This document shows positions 54,451-62,488 of a stretch of 64,000 nt of DNA, in pieces. Origin of the DNA: Gammaproteobacteria bacterium (lineage in GTDB: Bacteria; Pseudomonadota; Gammaproteobacteria; Steroidobacterales; Foliamicaceae). The stretch covers positions 204,680-268,679 of the forward strand of contig WTGP01000034.1 of NCBI GenBank assembly GCA_011523505.1, written 5' to 3'. Numbering within the stretch: the stretch's first letter is position 1; every line of letters starts with the position of its first letter. The notes beneath the pieces are model-generated. The model made no database searches. It was given only the letters and a program-made list of their open reading frames with translations, and was not told the DNA's origin. A program made the translations under genes and the position numbers.

Positions 54451-54479
54451 TTGATATATGTACCGCGGCACGGTACACT
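54451..54479 (+). promoter_or_regulatory. Promoter with embedded operator before the higBA remnant
   Basis: TTGATA (54451-54456) and TACACT (54474-54479) are spaced by 17 bases. Inside and overlapping the spacer, GTACCG (54460-54465) and CGGTAC (54471-54476) form a perfect inverted repeat with a five-base gap. This is the expected design of an autoregulated toxin-antitoxin promoter. It directly precedes the deleted higB start at 54485. Confidence 0.6.
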
Positions 54480-54484
54480 CCCGC

Positions 54485-54539
54485 GTGATTCGCAAATTCA
54501 ACCACGGAAGGCGATGTTGACCTGGTCGATTACCACTAA
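54485..54539 (+). pseudogene. higB: higB remnant, interior deleted
   Basis: GTG 54485 starts VIRKFNHG, the N-terminal residues of HigB (compare VIQSFRHRG of the intact copy at 55580-55858). Immediately afterwards, in another frame, comes DVDLVDYH and a stop, the HigB C-terminal residues (compare VDVDYLDYH). The 55 bases left are the two ends of the gene with about 220 bases gone. The antitoxin gene downstream is intact. Confidence 0.75.
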
Positions 54540-54556
54540 CGGTAGAGGTGATAAAG

Positions 54557-54853
54557 ATGGTTATGAAGAACCCTCCCCATCCAGGTCTCAGCATCATGGA
54601 GAATTGCTTGCGGCCGGCAGGTCTGAACGTCAGTCAGGCGGCCAGGATGTTGGGTGTTGCCCGACATACGCTTTCCCGCGTGCTGCATGGACATGCAGGA
54701 ATATCGCCGGAAATGGCATTGCGTTTGGAAAAGGCCGGCTGGTCCAACGCCGAGTTCTGGTTGCGGCGCCAGACAAGCTATGACCTGGCCCAGGTTCGGC
54801 GTACGGAAGACCAACTCAGGGTAGAGCGCCACCGCCCCGAGACAGCCGCTTGA
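54557..54853 (+). CDS. higA: HigA-family antitoxin, orphaned
   Basis: 98 residues from ATG 54557, which has AGAGG eight bases before it. The XRE helix-turn-helix reads [23 protein letters not shown], with [17 protein letters not shown] ahead and [18 protein letters not shown] after, the standard HigA layout. Its toxin gene is reduced to 55 bases just upstream. It retains the promoter and operator, so it could still act as an autorepressor or as a neutraliser of the related HigB encoded 1 kb away. Confidence 0.88.
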   Translation: MVMKNPPHPGLSIMENCLRPAGLNVSQAARMLGVARHTLSRVLHGHAGISPEMALRLEKAGWSNAEFWLRRQTSYDLAQVRRTEDQLRVERHRPETAA

Positions 54854-54970
54854 AATTGGCGAACGGCCCCTCTGTCGCGACATCGGAATCCCCACGATTC
54901 ACTATGCCGCTTTCTGCAGGGGCAGGTATAGTGTTTTCGAAGTACTTAGAAAGGCATTCCGCTTGGTAAC

Positions 54971-55231
54971 GTGCTCGGACCATTTTTGTTCTGGCTCATC
55001 AAGAAGCCGGAGTCCGAGCTGATAGATCGCCACGGCAAGGCGGCGCTCAACTTCCAGATCAGTTCGACGATCTACTTTATCGGGATGGGACTTCTCGTGC
55101 TCGTCATCATCGGTATCCCGATGCTCATCGTCTATACGATCTTCTGGTTCATCATGGTGATCGTGGCGACCATTCGCGCCGCGGACGACCAGGATCCGAA
55201 CTATCTGCTGAGCATCCAGTTTCTCAAGTAG
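54971..55231 (+). CDS. DUF4870 membrane protein, N-terminally shortened
   Basis: 86 residues from GTG 54971. The text LGPFLFWLIKKPESELIDRHGKAALNFQISSTIY and the later IPMLIVYTIFWFIMVIVATIRAADDQ is the DUF4870 core with two or three membrane helices. The frame upstream of the start encodes GIPLGN, which also belongs to the family pattern, but a TAG stop follows directly, so the usual N-terminal 25-40 residues are missing. It could be a truncated but expressed protein or a pseudogene. It stands alone between the orphan higA and higBA. Confidence 0.65.
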   Translation: MLGPFLFWLIKKPESELIDRHGKAALNFQISSTIYFIGMGLLVLVIIGIPMLIVYTIFWFIMVIVATIRAADDQDPNYLLSIQFLK

Positions 55232-55281
55232 GACGTGCGCCTGATGTTTGCCTGACGGCCCGCAGCATGTTGCCTCCCAAT

Positions 55282-55569
55282 CTATGCGGCAACGATGCGC
55301 TCGACGTTGATTTCCTGTTGCAGATGCCGCGACTGGGCAAGATCAAAGGCCAATTGCATGCCTAGCCATGTTTCGGGTGTAGAGCCGAATGCTTTTGACA
55401 GCCGGTAAGCCATTTCGATGGATACGGACGCCTTTTCATTCACGAGATGGGAAAGCGTCTGGCGTCCGACACCGAGCCGCCTCGCACCTTCCGAAACGGA
55501 CAGGGCCAATGGCTTCAAACAGTCTTCTCGCACGATGGCGCCGGGGTGCACCGGATTCTTCATTGCCAT
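55282..55569 (-). CDS. higA: HigA-family antitoxin
   Basis: 95 residues from ATG 55569, which has AGGAGG six bases before it. XRE helix-turn-helix: LSVSEGARRLGVGRQTLSHLVN, with KNPVHPGAIVREDCLKP at the start. It follows the HigB gene, whose stop is 10 bases upstream of its start. Forms a repressor with HigB that controls the operon. Distinct in sequence from the orphan HigA at 54557-54853 but of the same family. Confidence 0.92.
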   Translation of the reverse strand: MAMKNPVHPGAIVREDCLKPLALSVSEGARRLGVGRQTLSHLVNEKASVSIEMAYRLSKAFGSTPETWLGMQLAFDLAQSRHLQQEINVERIVAA

Positions 55570-55579
55570 GTCAAACCTC

Positions 55580-55858
55580 CTAGTGGTAATCCAGATAGTC
55601 CACATCGACTGCGTGTCCGTCCTCAAACCGGAAAGTCACCCGCCAATTGGATGAGACGGTAACGGCATAGTGCCCCTGCATGCGGCCCTTGAGCGGATGC
55701 AGCCGAAAGCCGGGAATATCCATCCCGCTCGGGCTGCTGCTCCGGTCCAGCGCCGTAAGAATACGCAGGAGTTTCGCAACGTGTTCCTGCGCCACTCGCG
55801 CTGAGCGTCCGTTTTCGTAGAGTTCTTTCAGGCCACGATGCCGAAACGATTGGATCAC
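55580..55858 (-). CDS. higB: HigB toxin (RelE-type mRNA interferase)
   Basis: 92 residues from a GTG start. Family marks: SFRHRGLKELYENGRS, then LTALDRSSSPSGMDIPGFRLHPLKG and YAVTVSSNWRVTFRFEDGHAVDVDYLDYH. HigB cuts mRNA in the ribosomal A site. Gene order toxin then antitoxin is the higBA type. It looks complete, in contrast to the deleted relative at 54485-54539. Confidence 0.92.
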   Translation of the reverse strand: MIQSFRHRGLKELYENGRSARVAQEHVAKLLRILTALDRSSSPSGMDIPGFRLHPLKGRMQGHYAVTVSSNWRVTFRFEDGHAVDVDYLDYH

Positions 55859-55889
55859 CGGCAGAGTGTATGGTGTCTAGTGACAGTAG

Positions 55890-56750
55890 TCAATCACATC
55901 GGCTGATTCGTTTTACGTAGTTCTCGAAGGTGTTCGGGTTGCGGCCCAGGAGCCAGCGCAGCACGTTGGGATTGCCGCGGAAGCCGAACTGGTCGTAGTG
56001 GCTGTTCATCGTGAGCATTTGGGTGACTCGGTCGTCGCCGGCGCCGGCGGCGCGGGCGTTCTTCTCCATCTGCTCAAGGCTCAGGGCTTCAGCGCGGATT
56101 TCCCTGCCTAGCACCCGGCTTATCACCGCGGCCATGTCGCGCTGGCTCAGGGCCTCCGGGCCGGCGAGTTCATAGGTGATGTAGAGATGTCCCCGCTCCG
56201 TGGCCACGATGGCCGTGGCTTCGGCGAGGTCGCGGAGGTCGGCGACGTTGAACTTGACGTCGATATTGAAGGGCATGTTGTGCACGCCTGTTTCCAACAC
56301 CTTGTTCCAGATCAGCCCCAGGTGCTGCATGTAACGCATAGGCTGCACGATGGTGTAGGGCAGGCCGGACTCGATGAGCGTTTCCTCGGCGTCGAGTTTG
56401 AGCCGGTGGTGGCGGACCGCGCGGCGCAGCGGGTGCATGACGGAGTAATAGACGAAGCGGGACACGCCGTGGGCGAGGGCGGCGTCGATGAAGCGGCTCG
56501 TGATTTCGACCTCGTTGGGGTGCATCGGCGGGCCGATGTGGATGACGGTTTCGCACGAGGCCATCGCGGCGTTGATGGTGGACGTGTCCTCCATGTCGCC
56601 GACGGCGAAGGACGTTGCTCCGAGGCCGTTGAGCGCGGGCCATTGGGCCTCGTCGCGCAGGAACGCTTTCACGTCGGCGCCGCGGTTTGCGAGCGCCCTC
56701 AGTACGGCGCGGCCCGTTCGGCCGTTGGCGGCGGTGAGCAGGATGGTCAT
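55890..56750 (-). CDS. NmrA-like NAD(P)-binding oxidoreductase
   Basis: 286 residues. The N-terminal Rossmann motif is TAANGRTGRAVLRAL (the GxxGxxG of the atypical short-chain dehydrogenase class), then FLRDEAQWPAL and VSRFVYYSVMHP with the Tyr at the usual place. NmrA-type proteins sense NADP or reduce quinones and related compounds. No signal; cytoplasmic. It starts one base after the stop of the large lipoprotein gene on the same strand, so both may be on one transcript, though their roles differ. Confidence 0.87.
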   Translation of the reverse strand: MTILLTAANGRTGRAVLRALANRGADVKAFLRDEAQWPALNGLGATSFAVGDMEDTSTINAAMASCETVIHIGPPMHPNEVEITSRFIDAALAHGVSRFVYYSVMHPLRRAVRHHRLKLDAEETLIESGLPYTIVQPMRYMQHLGLIWNKVLETGVHNMPFNIDVKFNVADLRDLAEATAIVATERGHLYITYELAGPEALSQRDMAAVISRVLGREIRAEALSLEQMEKNARAAGAGDDRVTQMLTMNSHYDQFGFRGNPNVLRWLLGRNPNTFENYVKRISRCD

Positions 56751-56751
56751 G

Positions 56752-59517
56752 TCAGGAGTTTGGCGCCGATGCGCCCGGAGCGAACTCGGGGCGAATGACC
56801 TTGACGGCCCGTCTCTCGATCACCGACCGACCGTTGCCGCCTATCGCTCCCGGCCTGTAGTCGACAGTTTCCTCGCGCGCCAGGTCCATGAGTTCCCGCT
56901 TGATCCTTGCCGCCCCCCACTTCGGATTGGAGAATGCGAGATTGGTTGCGTAGGCCGCCAAGACCGCCGTCGCCTGGGACGTTGAGCCGTTCGGGGACTC
57001 GACGTAGATTGTGTGAAGCGCGTACACGCCGCCGTCGCGAATGGCTGCGGTAGCTGTTCCGGAGTTGTCGATCGCACCGGCGAAAATCAACTTGTCAACA
57101 CCCTCGCCGGAGTGGGCGACATAGTCGTCGATTTCGCCGCACTGCGGCGACCACCCGTCCCGTTCGGCAGCGCTCGAATCAAAGTCGTCGCAATAGACGG
57201 AGATGTCGCAAACGCCGTCGGCGGATTCCGCACAGGTTGCGTTTTCCAGGGCACTGACCATGAGCACATTGGCTTGCCGCAACCATCGCGCGAACGTCCT
57301 TACCTTATCGACGAAGGGCCGACCGTTTCTGACGATCCAGTCGTCCCTGCCGGGGCGATAGCCTTGAGATACGTCCGTTGCGGTCCAGAAAATGCCCACG
57401 TCGTGTTTCAGGGCGTGCCTGACGTAGCCGCACATGTTGACTTCGCGCAACTCAACGCCATGCAGATCGTAGGTGCACCAGCCTCCAATCTGCACCAGCG
57501 ACGCGCGATCCGAGTTGTCCAGAAAGATGTCTGTGATTCTCTGCCCATGGTCACCGGAACCGAATCCCCGGGCATCCACCACGGATACGCTCACGCCGTC
57601 GGCATTGCCCTTCATCGTTTCTTCAAAGTGGTCCTCGGTCAGCACGGGGTCGACACGCGGCGCACTTGCCGACAGGTTCGTCACTTGTCCGGTCGAGTCC
57701 TCCATCAGGCTCATCACCATCAGCGGCTCAACGGACTCGATGGCAAACCGCCACCTTTCTCGGCCGTCGCCCAATCCGAGTTCGGCCGCTTCGAACTCCC
57801 GCGCGGCGCTGGCGGAAACCGTGACTTCAGCGGCGTCTCCGGGCGATTCGCCCCGCTCGTCGATGCCCTTGATCGTGACCGCTGCCGGCATTTCTCCGAC
57901 ATTGACCAGCCGCAGTCGGCTCGTCTGGCCGGTATCGGCGCCGAGATTGAATGCCATGACGTGATAGACGTTGCCCGTGCTCGGGGCCACGTCGTGAACC
58001 GGCGTCAGAAATCCGTCCGGGGCGCGAACGTAGGCAAGCACCTCGATGTCGAGGTCGCTCGTCAGTTCCAGGCGCCAGTCGCCTTCCCCGGAGCCGGTCC
58101 CCATTGACAAGCCCTTGCGGCCACCCTGTTCCAGGTCCTCGGAGTTGAATTGCACCGCTTCGAATGCGCCAATCCTCAGCGTTACGGGTTCACGGTCCAT
58201 ATCCGTGTCATCGGATGCCTTGATACGAACCTCGCCGGATCTCCGGGAGCGGTTGACAACGCGAACGAGCCCCTCATGGCCCATCGCGTCTCCGGCGGCC
58301 GGGAACAACGGAACGCGATGCACGCCGTTGTTCGGCTGCGCCGCCGTTGACAGGTTTGCCAGACGGCCCATCGAGCTCTCCAGAAGGTTCATTGCCACGA
58401 TCGGTCGATCCGATTCCACCACCAGCCGCCACTTGCCCGCGCCATCGCCCAGCATGCCCTCAATATGCGCGCCGCCCGACTCCAGCTCTTGCGCCGTGAC
58501 CGACCGCGCGGCGCCCGCATCGATCCGCAGCCTTACCTCGGCCTGGCCCGGCGCGCCCGCGTCGTCCGTGCCGCGAACCCTGACGACCGCTTCCTCGTCC
58601 CCCACATTGATCAGCCGCAGCCGACTGGCTTGGTCACGGTCGCTGCCCGGATTGAACGTGACTACGCGATGGAGGTCACCCGTGCTCTGCGCCACGTCGT
58701 GAACCGGCGCCAGAAATCCGTCCGACGCGCGCACGTAGGAGAGCACCTCGATGTCAAGGTCGCTCGTCAATTCCACGCGCCAGTTGCCTTGACCGCCCCC
58801 GGTACCGCCCGACAGCCCCAGGCCCGGATTGCCCGACTCCAGGTCCATGGAATTGAAATGGACTGTCTGCTTCGCTTCCATCTCCAGTGTCAAGGCATCG
58901 AAACGGCGTCCATTGTCGTCGGTGGGGTAAATCCGCACCTCACCCGCCCAGGAGGAACGGTTGATGATGCGTACGAGTCCATCTCTTGACGGTTCGGACG
59001 CCGACGGGAGCAGATAGACCTGGTGGCGCTGGCCCTCCGACGCGGTCCCTTCGACGACCAGCATTTCGTGCACGTCGGTAACGGAGATCATCACGTCAAC
59101 TGCGGTGGAGTCCTCCCCGTCGCTGGCGGTGATCGTCACTTCCACGGAGGGAGTGGCCTCGTGATCCAGCGCATGGTTCTCCTTGAGCCTGAGGTTGCCG
59201 TCGCTCACTTCGAACCGGTCATCATTCACCGTAACCGTGACCGTGTCGTCGTCGGCATCGCTGGTCTGGACCGAAGTGATGACGGCGCCGGCCTCGTTCT
59301 CCGCCACGGAGGCCGTGGAACCGACCGTAATGGAAGGCGCCTGGTTCGGGTCGGGTGGAGGCGGAGGGGGCTGAGTAGGCGGCGGAGGAGGCGGCGGCGA
59401 ACCGTCGCCGGAACCCGATCCGCCACATGCGACCAGAAAAGCAGCGGCGATCAGTACGCCAAATCGCGCTGCCGCCTGTACTCCTAAAGATTGGGGGGGT
59501 CGGCTCCGGGCTGGCAT
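56752..59517 (-). CDS. Large lipoprotein with cadherin-like, duplicated beta domains and subtilase-like C-terminus
   Basis: 921 residues. Lipobox LVAC at residue 31 is followed by a Pro-rich linker (about 40-57), a cadherin-like domain (58-150; SVAENEAGAVI, then SVTDV) and two repeats of about 240 residues (180-395 and 415-620), each with LVRI/VNRS, SGEVRI, WR(L/V)ELTSDLDIEVL and APVHDVA or TPVHDVA. The C-terminal part (about 640-880) has the order of a subtilisin-like triad: Asp648 in VVDARGFG, His657 in GDHGQRITD and Ser847 in NGSTSQATAVLAAYA. It is probably a surface- or periplasm-anchored peptidase; substrate unknown. Confidence 0.8.
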   Translation of the reverse strand: MPARSRPPQSLGVQAAARFGVLIAAAFLVACGGSGSGDGSPPPPPPPTQPPPPPPDPNQAPSITVGSTASVAENEAGAVITSVQTSDADDDTVTVTVNDDRFEVSDGNLRLKENHALDHEATPSVEVTITASDGEDSTAVDVMISVTDVHEMLVVEGTASEGQRHQVYLLPSASEPSRDGLVRIINRSSWAGEVRIYPTDDNGRRFDALTLEMEAKQTVHFNSMDLESGNPGLGLSGGTGGGQGNWRVELTSDLDIEVLSYVRASDGFLAPVHDVAQSTGDLHRVVTFNPGSDRDQASRLRLINVGDEEAVVRVRGTDDAGAPGQAEVRLRIDAGAARSVTAQELESGGAHIEGMLGDGAGKWRLVVESDRPIVAMNLLESSMGRLANLSTAAQPNNGVHRVPLFPAAGDAMGHEGLVRVVNRSRRSGEVRIKASDDTDMDREPVTLRIGAFEAVQFNSEDLEQGGRKGLSMGTGSGEGDWRLELTSDLDIEVLAYVRAPDGFLTPVHDVAPSTGNVYHVMAFNLGADTGQTSRLRLVNVGEMPAAVTIKGIDERGESPGDAAEVTVSASAAREFEAAELGLGDGRERWRFAIESVEPLMVMSLMEDSTGQVTNLSASAPRVDPVLTEDHFEETMKGNADGVSVSVVDARGFGSGDHGQRITDIFLDNSDRASLVQIGGWCTYDLHGVELREVNMCGYVRHALKHDVGIFWTATDVSQGYRPGRDDWIVRNGRPFVDKVRTFARWLRQANVLMVSALENATCAESADGVCDISVYCDDFDSSAAERDGWSPQCGEIDDYVAHSGEGVDKLIFAGAIDNSGTATAAIRDGGVYALHTIYVESPNGSTSQATAVLAAYATNLAFSNPKWGAARIKRELMDLAREETVDYRPGAIGGNGRSVIERRAVKVIRPEFAPGASAPNS

Positions 59518-59578
59518 GCCGGATCATATCCGATCCTCGTGCTTGCTTCAGTCGCCTGCGTGTTGTTTGGCGCAAATG

Positions 59579-60349
59579 CTAGAAGCGGTCCTTGCGGCGC
59601 CTTACCTCGGCGAACACTTCGACGTCGTCCGCGTCTTCCATGCCGAGCTGCACGCGGATGCCCTGGCTGTCCGGGCGCAGGAAGGGGTTGGTGCGTTTTT
59701 CCTGGTGCATGGTCGTGGGGACGGTCGGGCGTCCCTCGGCGCGCAGCCGTTCCACTTTTTCCATTCTCTGGACCAGCGCCTCGTTGTGCGGGTCCACGGT
59801 GAGCGCGAAGCGGCCGTTGGTGCGTGTGTATTCGTGCGCGCAGTAGATGCGCGTGCGGCCGGGCCAGCTCATCAGCTTCTGCAGCGAGTCCCACATTTGC
59901 CCGGGCGAGCCCTCGAACAACCGGCCGCAGCCCATGACGAAGAGGGTGTCGCCCACGAAGGCGACGTCCTCGTCGGGGAAGTAATAGACGATGTGGCCGC
60001 TGGTGTGGCCGGGGGTGTCGTAAACGAGGGCCTGGGCGTTGCCGAACTCGAGCGTCTCGCCTTCGCCGACCTGGAGGTCGATGCCGGGGATGCGCGCGGC
60101 GTCGGCGCTGGGGCCGACGATGATGCAGCCGGTGCGGTCCTTGAGCCACAGGTTGCCGCCGGCGTGGTCGGGGTGGTGGTGGGTGTTGAGGATGTGCGTG
60201 AGGCGCCAGCCTTTGCGCTTGAGTTCGCGGTGGATGACCTTGGCGTCGGGCGTGTCGATGGTGGCGGTGAGGCCGGACAGGCGCTCGTGGATCAGGAAGC
60301 CGTAGTTGTCCGACAGGCAGGGGAACTGGTGGATCTGCAGCAGCGCCAC
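59579..60349 (-). CDS. gloB: Hydroxyacylglutathione hydrolase (glyoxalase II)
   Basis: 256 residues from a GTG start. The metallo-beta-lactamase motif THHHPDHAGG (56-65) and the following TPGHTSGHI, GDTLFVMGCGR and AHEYTRTN segments are those of GloB; the C-terminal helical domain with DPHNEALV and TNPFLR is the glutathione-binding part. It splits S-lactoylglutathione made by glyoxalase I. It overlaps the moaB gene by one base, so it is in one operon. All metal ligands are visible. Confidence 0.93.
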   Translation of the reverse strand: MALLQIHQFPCLSDNYGFLIHERLSGLTATIDTPDAKVIHRELKRKGWRLTHILNTHHHPDHAGGNLWLKDRTGCIIVGPSADAARIPGIDLQVGEGETLEFGNAQALVYDTPGHTSGHIVYYFPDEDVAFVGDTLFVMGCGRLFEGSPGQMWDSLQKLMSWPGRTRIYCAHEYTRTNGRFALTVDPHNEALVQRMEKVERLRAEGRPTVPTTMHQEKRTNPFLRPDSQGIRVQLGMEDADDVEVFAEVRRRKDRF

Positions 60350-60873
60350 TACGTTTCCCTGAGGCGGGGCCTGAGCTCGGCCAGGTTGCAGGGGCGGGTG
60401 CGGGTGTCGAGCTGCGCCTCGATGAGCTTGTCCCAGCCGGTGGCCACGGCGTTGCGCGAGCCGGGCAGGCAGAAAACGAAGGTGCCGTTGGCCAGCCCCG
60501 CCAGACAGCGCGACTGCAGCGTGGAGGTGCCGATGTCCTCGTACGACAGCACCCGGAACATCTCGCCGAAGCCCTCGATCTGCTTGTCGAGCAGCGGCTC
60601 TACCGCCTCGGGCGTGCCGTCGCGCCCGGTCAGCCCGGTGCCGCCCGTGGTGATGATCGCATCGACCCCTTCATCCGCGATCCACTGCGACACGACCGCG
60701 CGTATGCGGTACCGGTGGTCCGGCTCCAGCAGCCGCTCGTGCAGCTTGTGGCCGGCGCTGCCGATGCGCTCCGCCAGCAGCGCACCCGAGTCGTCCGTCT
60801 CCAGCGTCCGGCTGTCCGAAATCGTCAGCACCGCGACATTCAACGGCAAAAATGTGTCCGACTTCTCACTCAC
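60349..60873 (-). CDS. moaB: Molybdenum cofactor biosynthesis protein MoaB
   Basis: 174 residues. MoaB/MogA fold marks: VAVLTISDSRTLETDDSGALLAERI, then ADEGVDAIITTGGTGLTGRDGTPEAV and GFGEMFRVLSYEDIGTS; the final block has FCLPGSRNAVATGWDKLIE. It adenylylates molybdopterin or helps that step. The start follows no other gene closely; the gloB start overlaps its stop. No other moa gene is in view. Confidence 0.93.
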   Translation of the reverse strand: MSEKSDTFLPLNVAVLTISDSRTLETDDSGALLAERIGSAGHKLHERLLEPDHRYRIRAVVSQWIADEGVDAIITTGGTGLTGRDGTPEAVEPLLDKQIEGFGEMFRVLSYEDIGTSTLQSRCLAGLANGTFVFCLPGSRNAVATGWDKLIEAQLDTRTRPCNLAELRPRLRET

Positions 60874-60967
60874 TCGCTATGCGCTCCGGGCATACGGAGA
60901 TTCTAAGTCAGGCGGGATCGCTGCGCGTGCTCCGGGTCGGTGTAGGCCATCTTCGCTTCCCGTAAGG

Positions 60968-62488
60968 TCAATTTAGAGATGGGTCTTGCACGAGTACGCC
61001 GTTCTCCCATTGTTCCTCGACAACGTTGCCGTTTGCGTTACGCACGGTCCACAGTCCGTGCCGTTTGGCGTCCGCATACTGCCCTCGCGCTACAGTGCCG
61101 TCCGGATCGGTCACGACCCATTCCCCGTACTCCGTTCCATCCGCAAACATGCCCTCGCGCACGGTGCCATCAGGCGACGTAATGACCCATTCACCATGCC
61201 TCTGGCCGTCCACATAAAAGCCCCTGTGCACGGTCCCGTCCGGGTGCCGATAGACCCATTCTCCGGTCTGCTTGTCTCCCGTAAACGGGCCTTTCCCATC
61301 GACGCCGCTGGCGTATCGAACAATCCAATTCCCGGTCCTTCTGCCATTCTCGTAGTTGCCTAGCTGAACCAGGCCGTTTGCGTATTGAAATGACCACGGT
61401 CCGTGCCGTCGTGTGCCTGAGTAGCGTCCTTGACCCACGGTTCCGTCTTGAAGGGTTTCGGTCCATCGCCCCTGCCTGGTGCCATTCGCATACTGCCCTT
61501 CGATTGTCGTTTCGTTGGTAAAGCGAAACTTCCATTTCCCGTGCATTTTTCCGTCCATGAAGGATCCTTCGGCTTCGGTTCCGTCTTCCCGCAGCAGCAC
61601 GAAATCGCCATGCCGCTCGCTGGGCACGAACAAGCTTTCCTGCCAATCGCCCGGCGATTCGCCAGGCGCCCAGGCCTTGATCGAAACACCTTCCAAAAAC
61701 AAGACCTCCCGGATATGGCCGTCAGCGTTGCGCTGCACCCAGCGCCCGTGACGCCTTCCATGGACGTAAGGCCCTTCCTGCGTACTTCCATCCGGCTGCC
61801 GCACGACCCAAGTTCCATATCTCTCGCCGTTCTCCATGTGCCCCGCTTCTTCCCCACCGCCAGGAAGAGGAACGACGTAGTGCCCGGTTCTGTTGTCTTC
61901 GACGGGAATGCGCTCAAGCACTTCACCATCGGGGCCGCGCATTTCCAGGGGTCCGTAGGCTTTGCCCAACAAGTAGCGCTGCTTGAGCGTGGCTCCGTTG
62001 ACGCGGCGTGAGAACCAGGTTCCGTGCTTCTGTCCGTCCAGATAGGACAATTCCATAACCCACCCGTTGCTGTTGCGTGCTGTCCAGGATCCTTGCCTCA
62101 GGCCGCGTACCAATCGACCCTGCTCCCTGCTCCTGAAAACCCTCCCATTGGTCCGTCGTTTCTCGAGCCAGGATCCTGTTCCTTCTCCCAAGCCGCCGGA
62201 GCACTCTCCGGTCCAGGTAATTGTGGATCCAGGCTGCAACTCCTCGATCCACACGTAGCATCCCCGCTCGTTCGCGACCTCAATCCAGCAGTCAAGTCGC
62301 CTGCCGTCACCCGTGCAGATTTCCGCGGCGCTGAGGGACTCCGGTGGCGGCAGCGTACCGGCTTCCTTCCGCTGTGCATCAGGCTGAATTGCGCCGAAGA
62401 CTATGAGGAGAAGATAGATTCCCAACGCGCCCACGATGCCGAGGAGTATCCCCAGCACAACTTTCCATTGTTTACTAACCGAGGTCAC
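60968..62488 (-). CDS. Membrane-anchored MORN-repeat protein
   Basis: 506 residues from GTG 62488, chosen because it overlaps the stop of the upstream MORN gene by four bases (GTGA). The open frame goes further but covers that gene. The N-terminus is one membrane anchor (VVLGILLGIVGALGIYLLLIV) with the rest outside, then a Cys-containing domain, then about 15 MORN-like units (GTWVVRQPDGSTQEGPYVHGRR, GEWVITSPDGTVREGMF). The repeats have the W-x-x-x-x-x-x-G form. It is a close paralogue of the upstream gene. Function unknown; a surface scaffold is a reasonable guess. Confidence 0.83.
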   Translation of the reverse strand: MTSVSKQWKVVLGILLGIVGALGIYLLLIVFGAIQPDAQRKEAGTLPPPESLSAAEICTGDGRRLDCWIEVANERGCYVWIEELQPGSTITWTGECSGGLGEGTGSWLEKRRTNGRVFRSREQGRLVRGLRQGSWTARNSNGWVMELSYLDGQKHGTWFSRRVNGATLKQRYLLGKAYGPLEMRGPDGEVLERIPVEDNRTGHYVVPLPGGGEEAGHMENGERYGTWVVRQPDGSTQEGPYVHGRRHGRWVQRNADGHIREVLFLEGVSIKAWAPGESPGDWQESLFVPSERHGDFVLLREDGTEAEGSFMDGKMHGKWKFRFTNETTIEGQYANGTRQGRWTETLQDGTVGQGRYSGTRRHGPWSFQYANGLVQLGNYENGRRTGNWIVRYASGVDGKGPFTGDKQTGEWVYRHPDGTVHRGFYVDGQRHGEWVITSPDGTVREGMFADGTEYGEWVVTDPDGTVARGQYADAKRHGLWTVRNANGNVVEEQWENGVLVQDPSLN

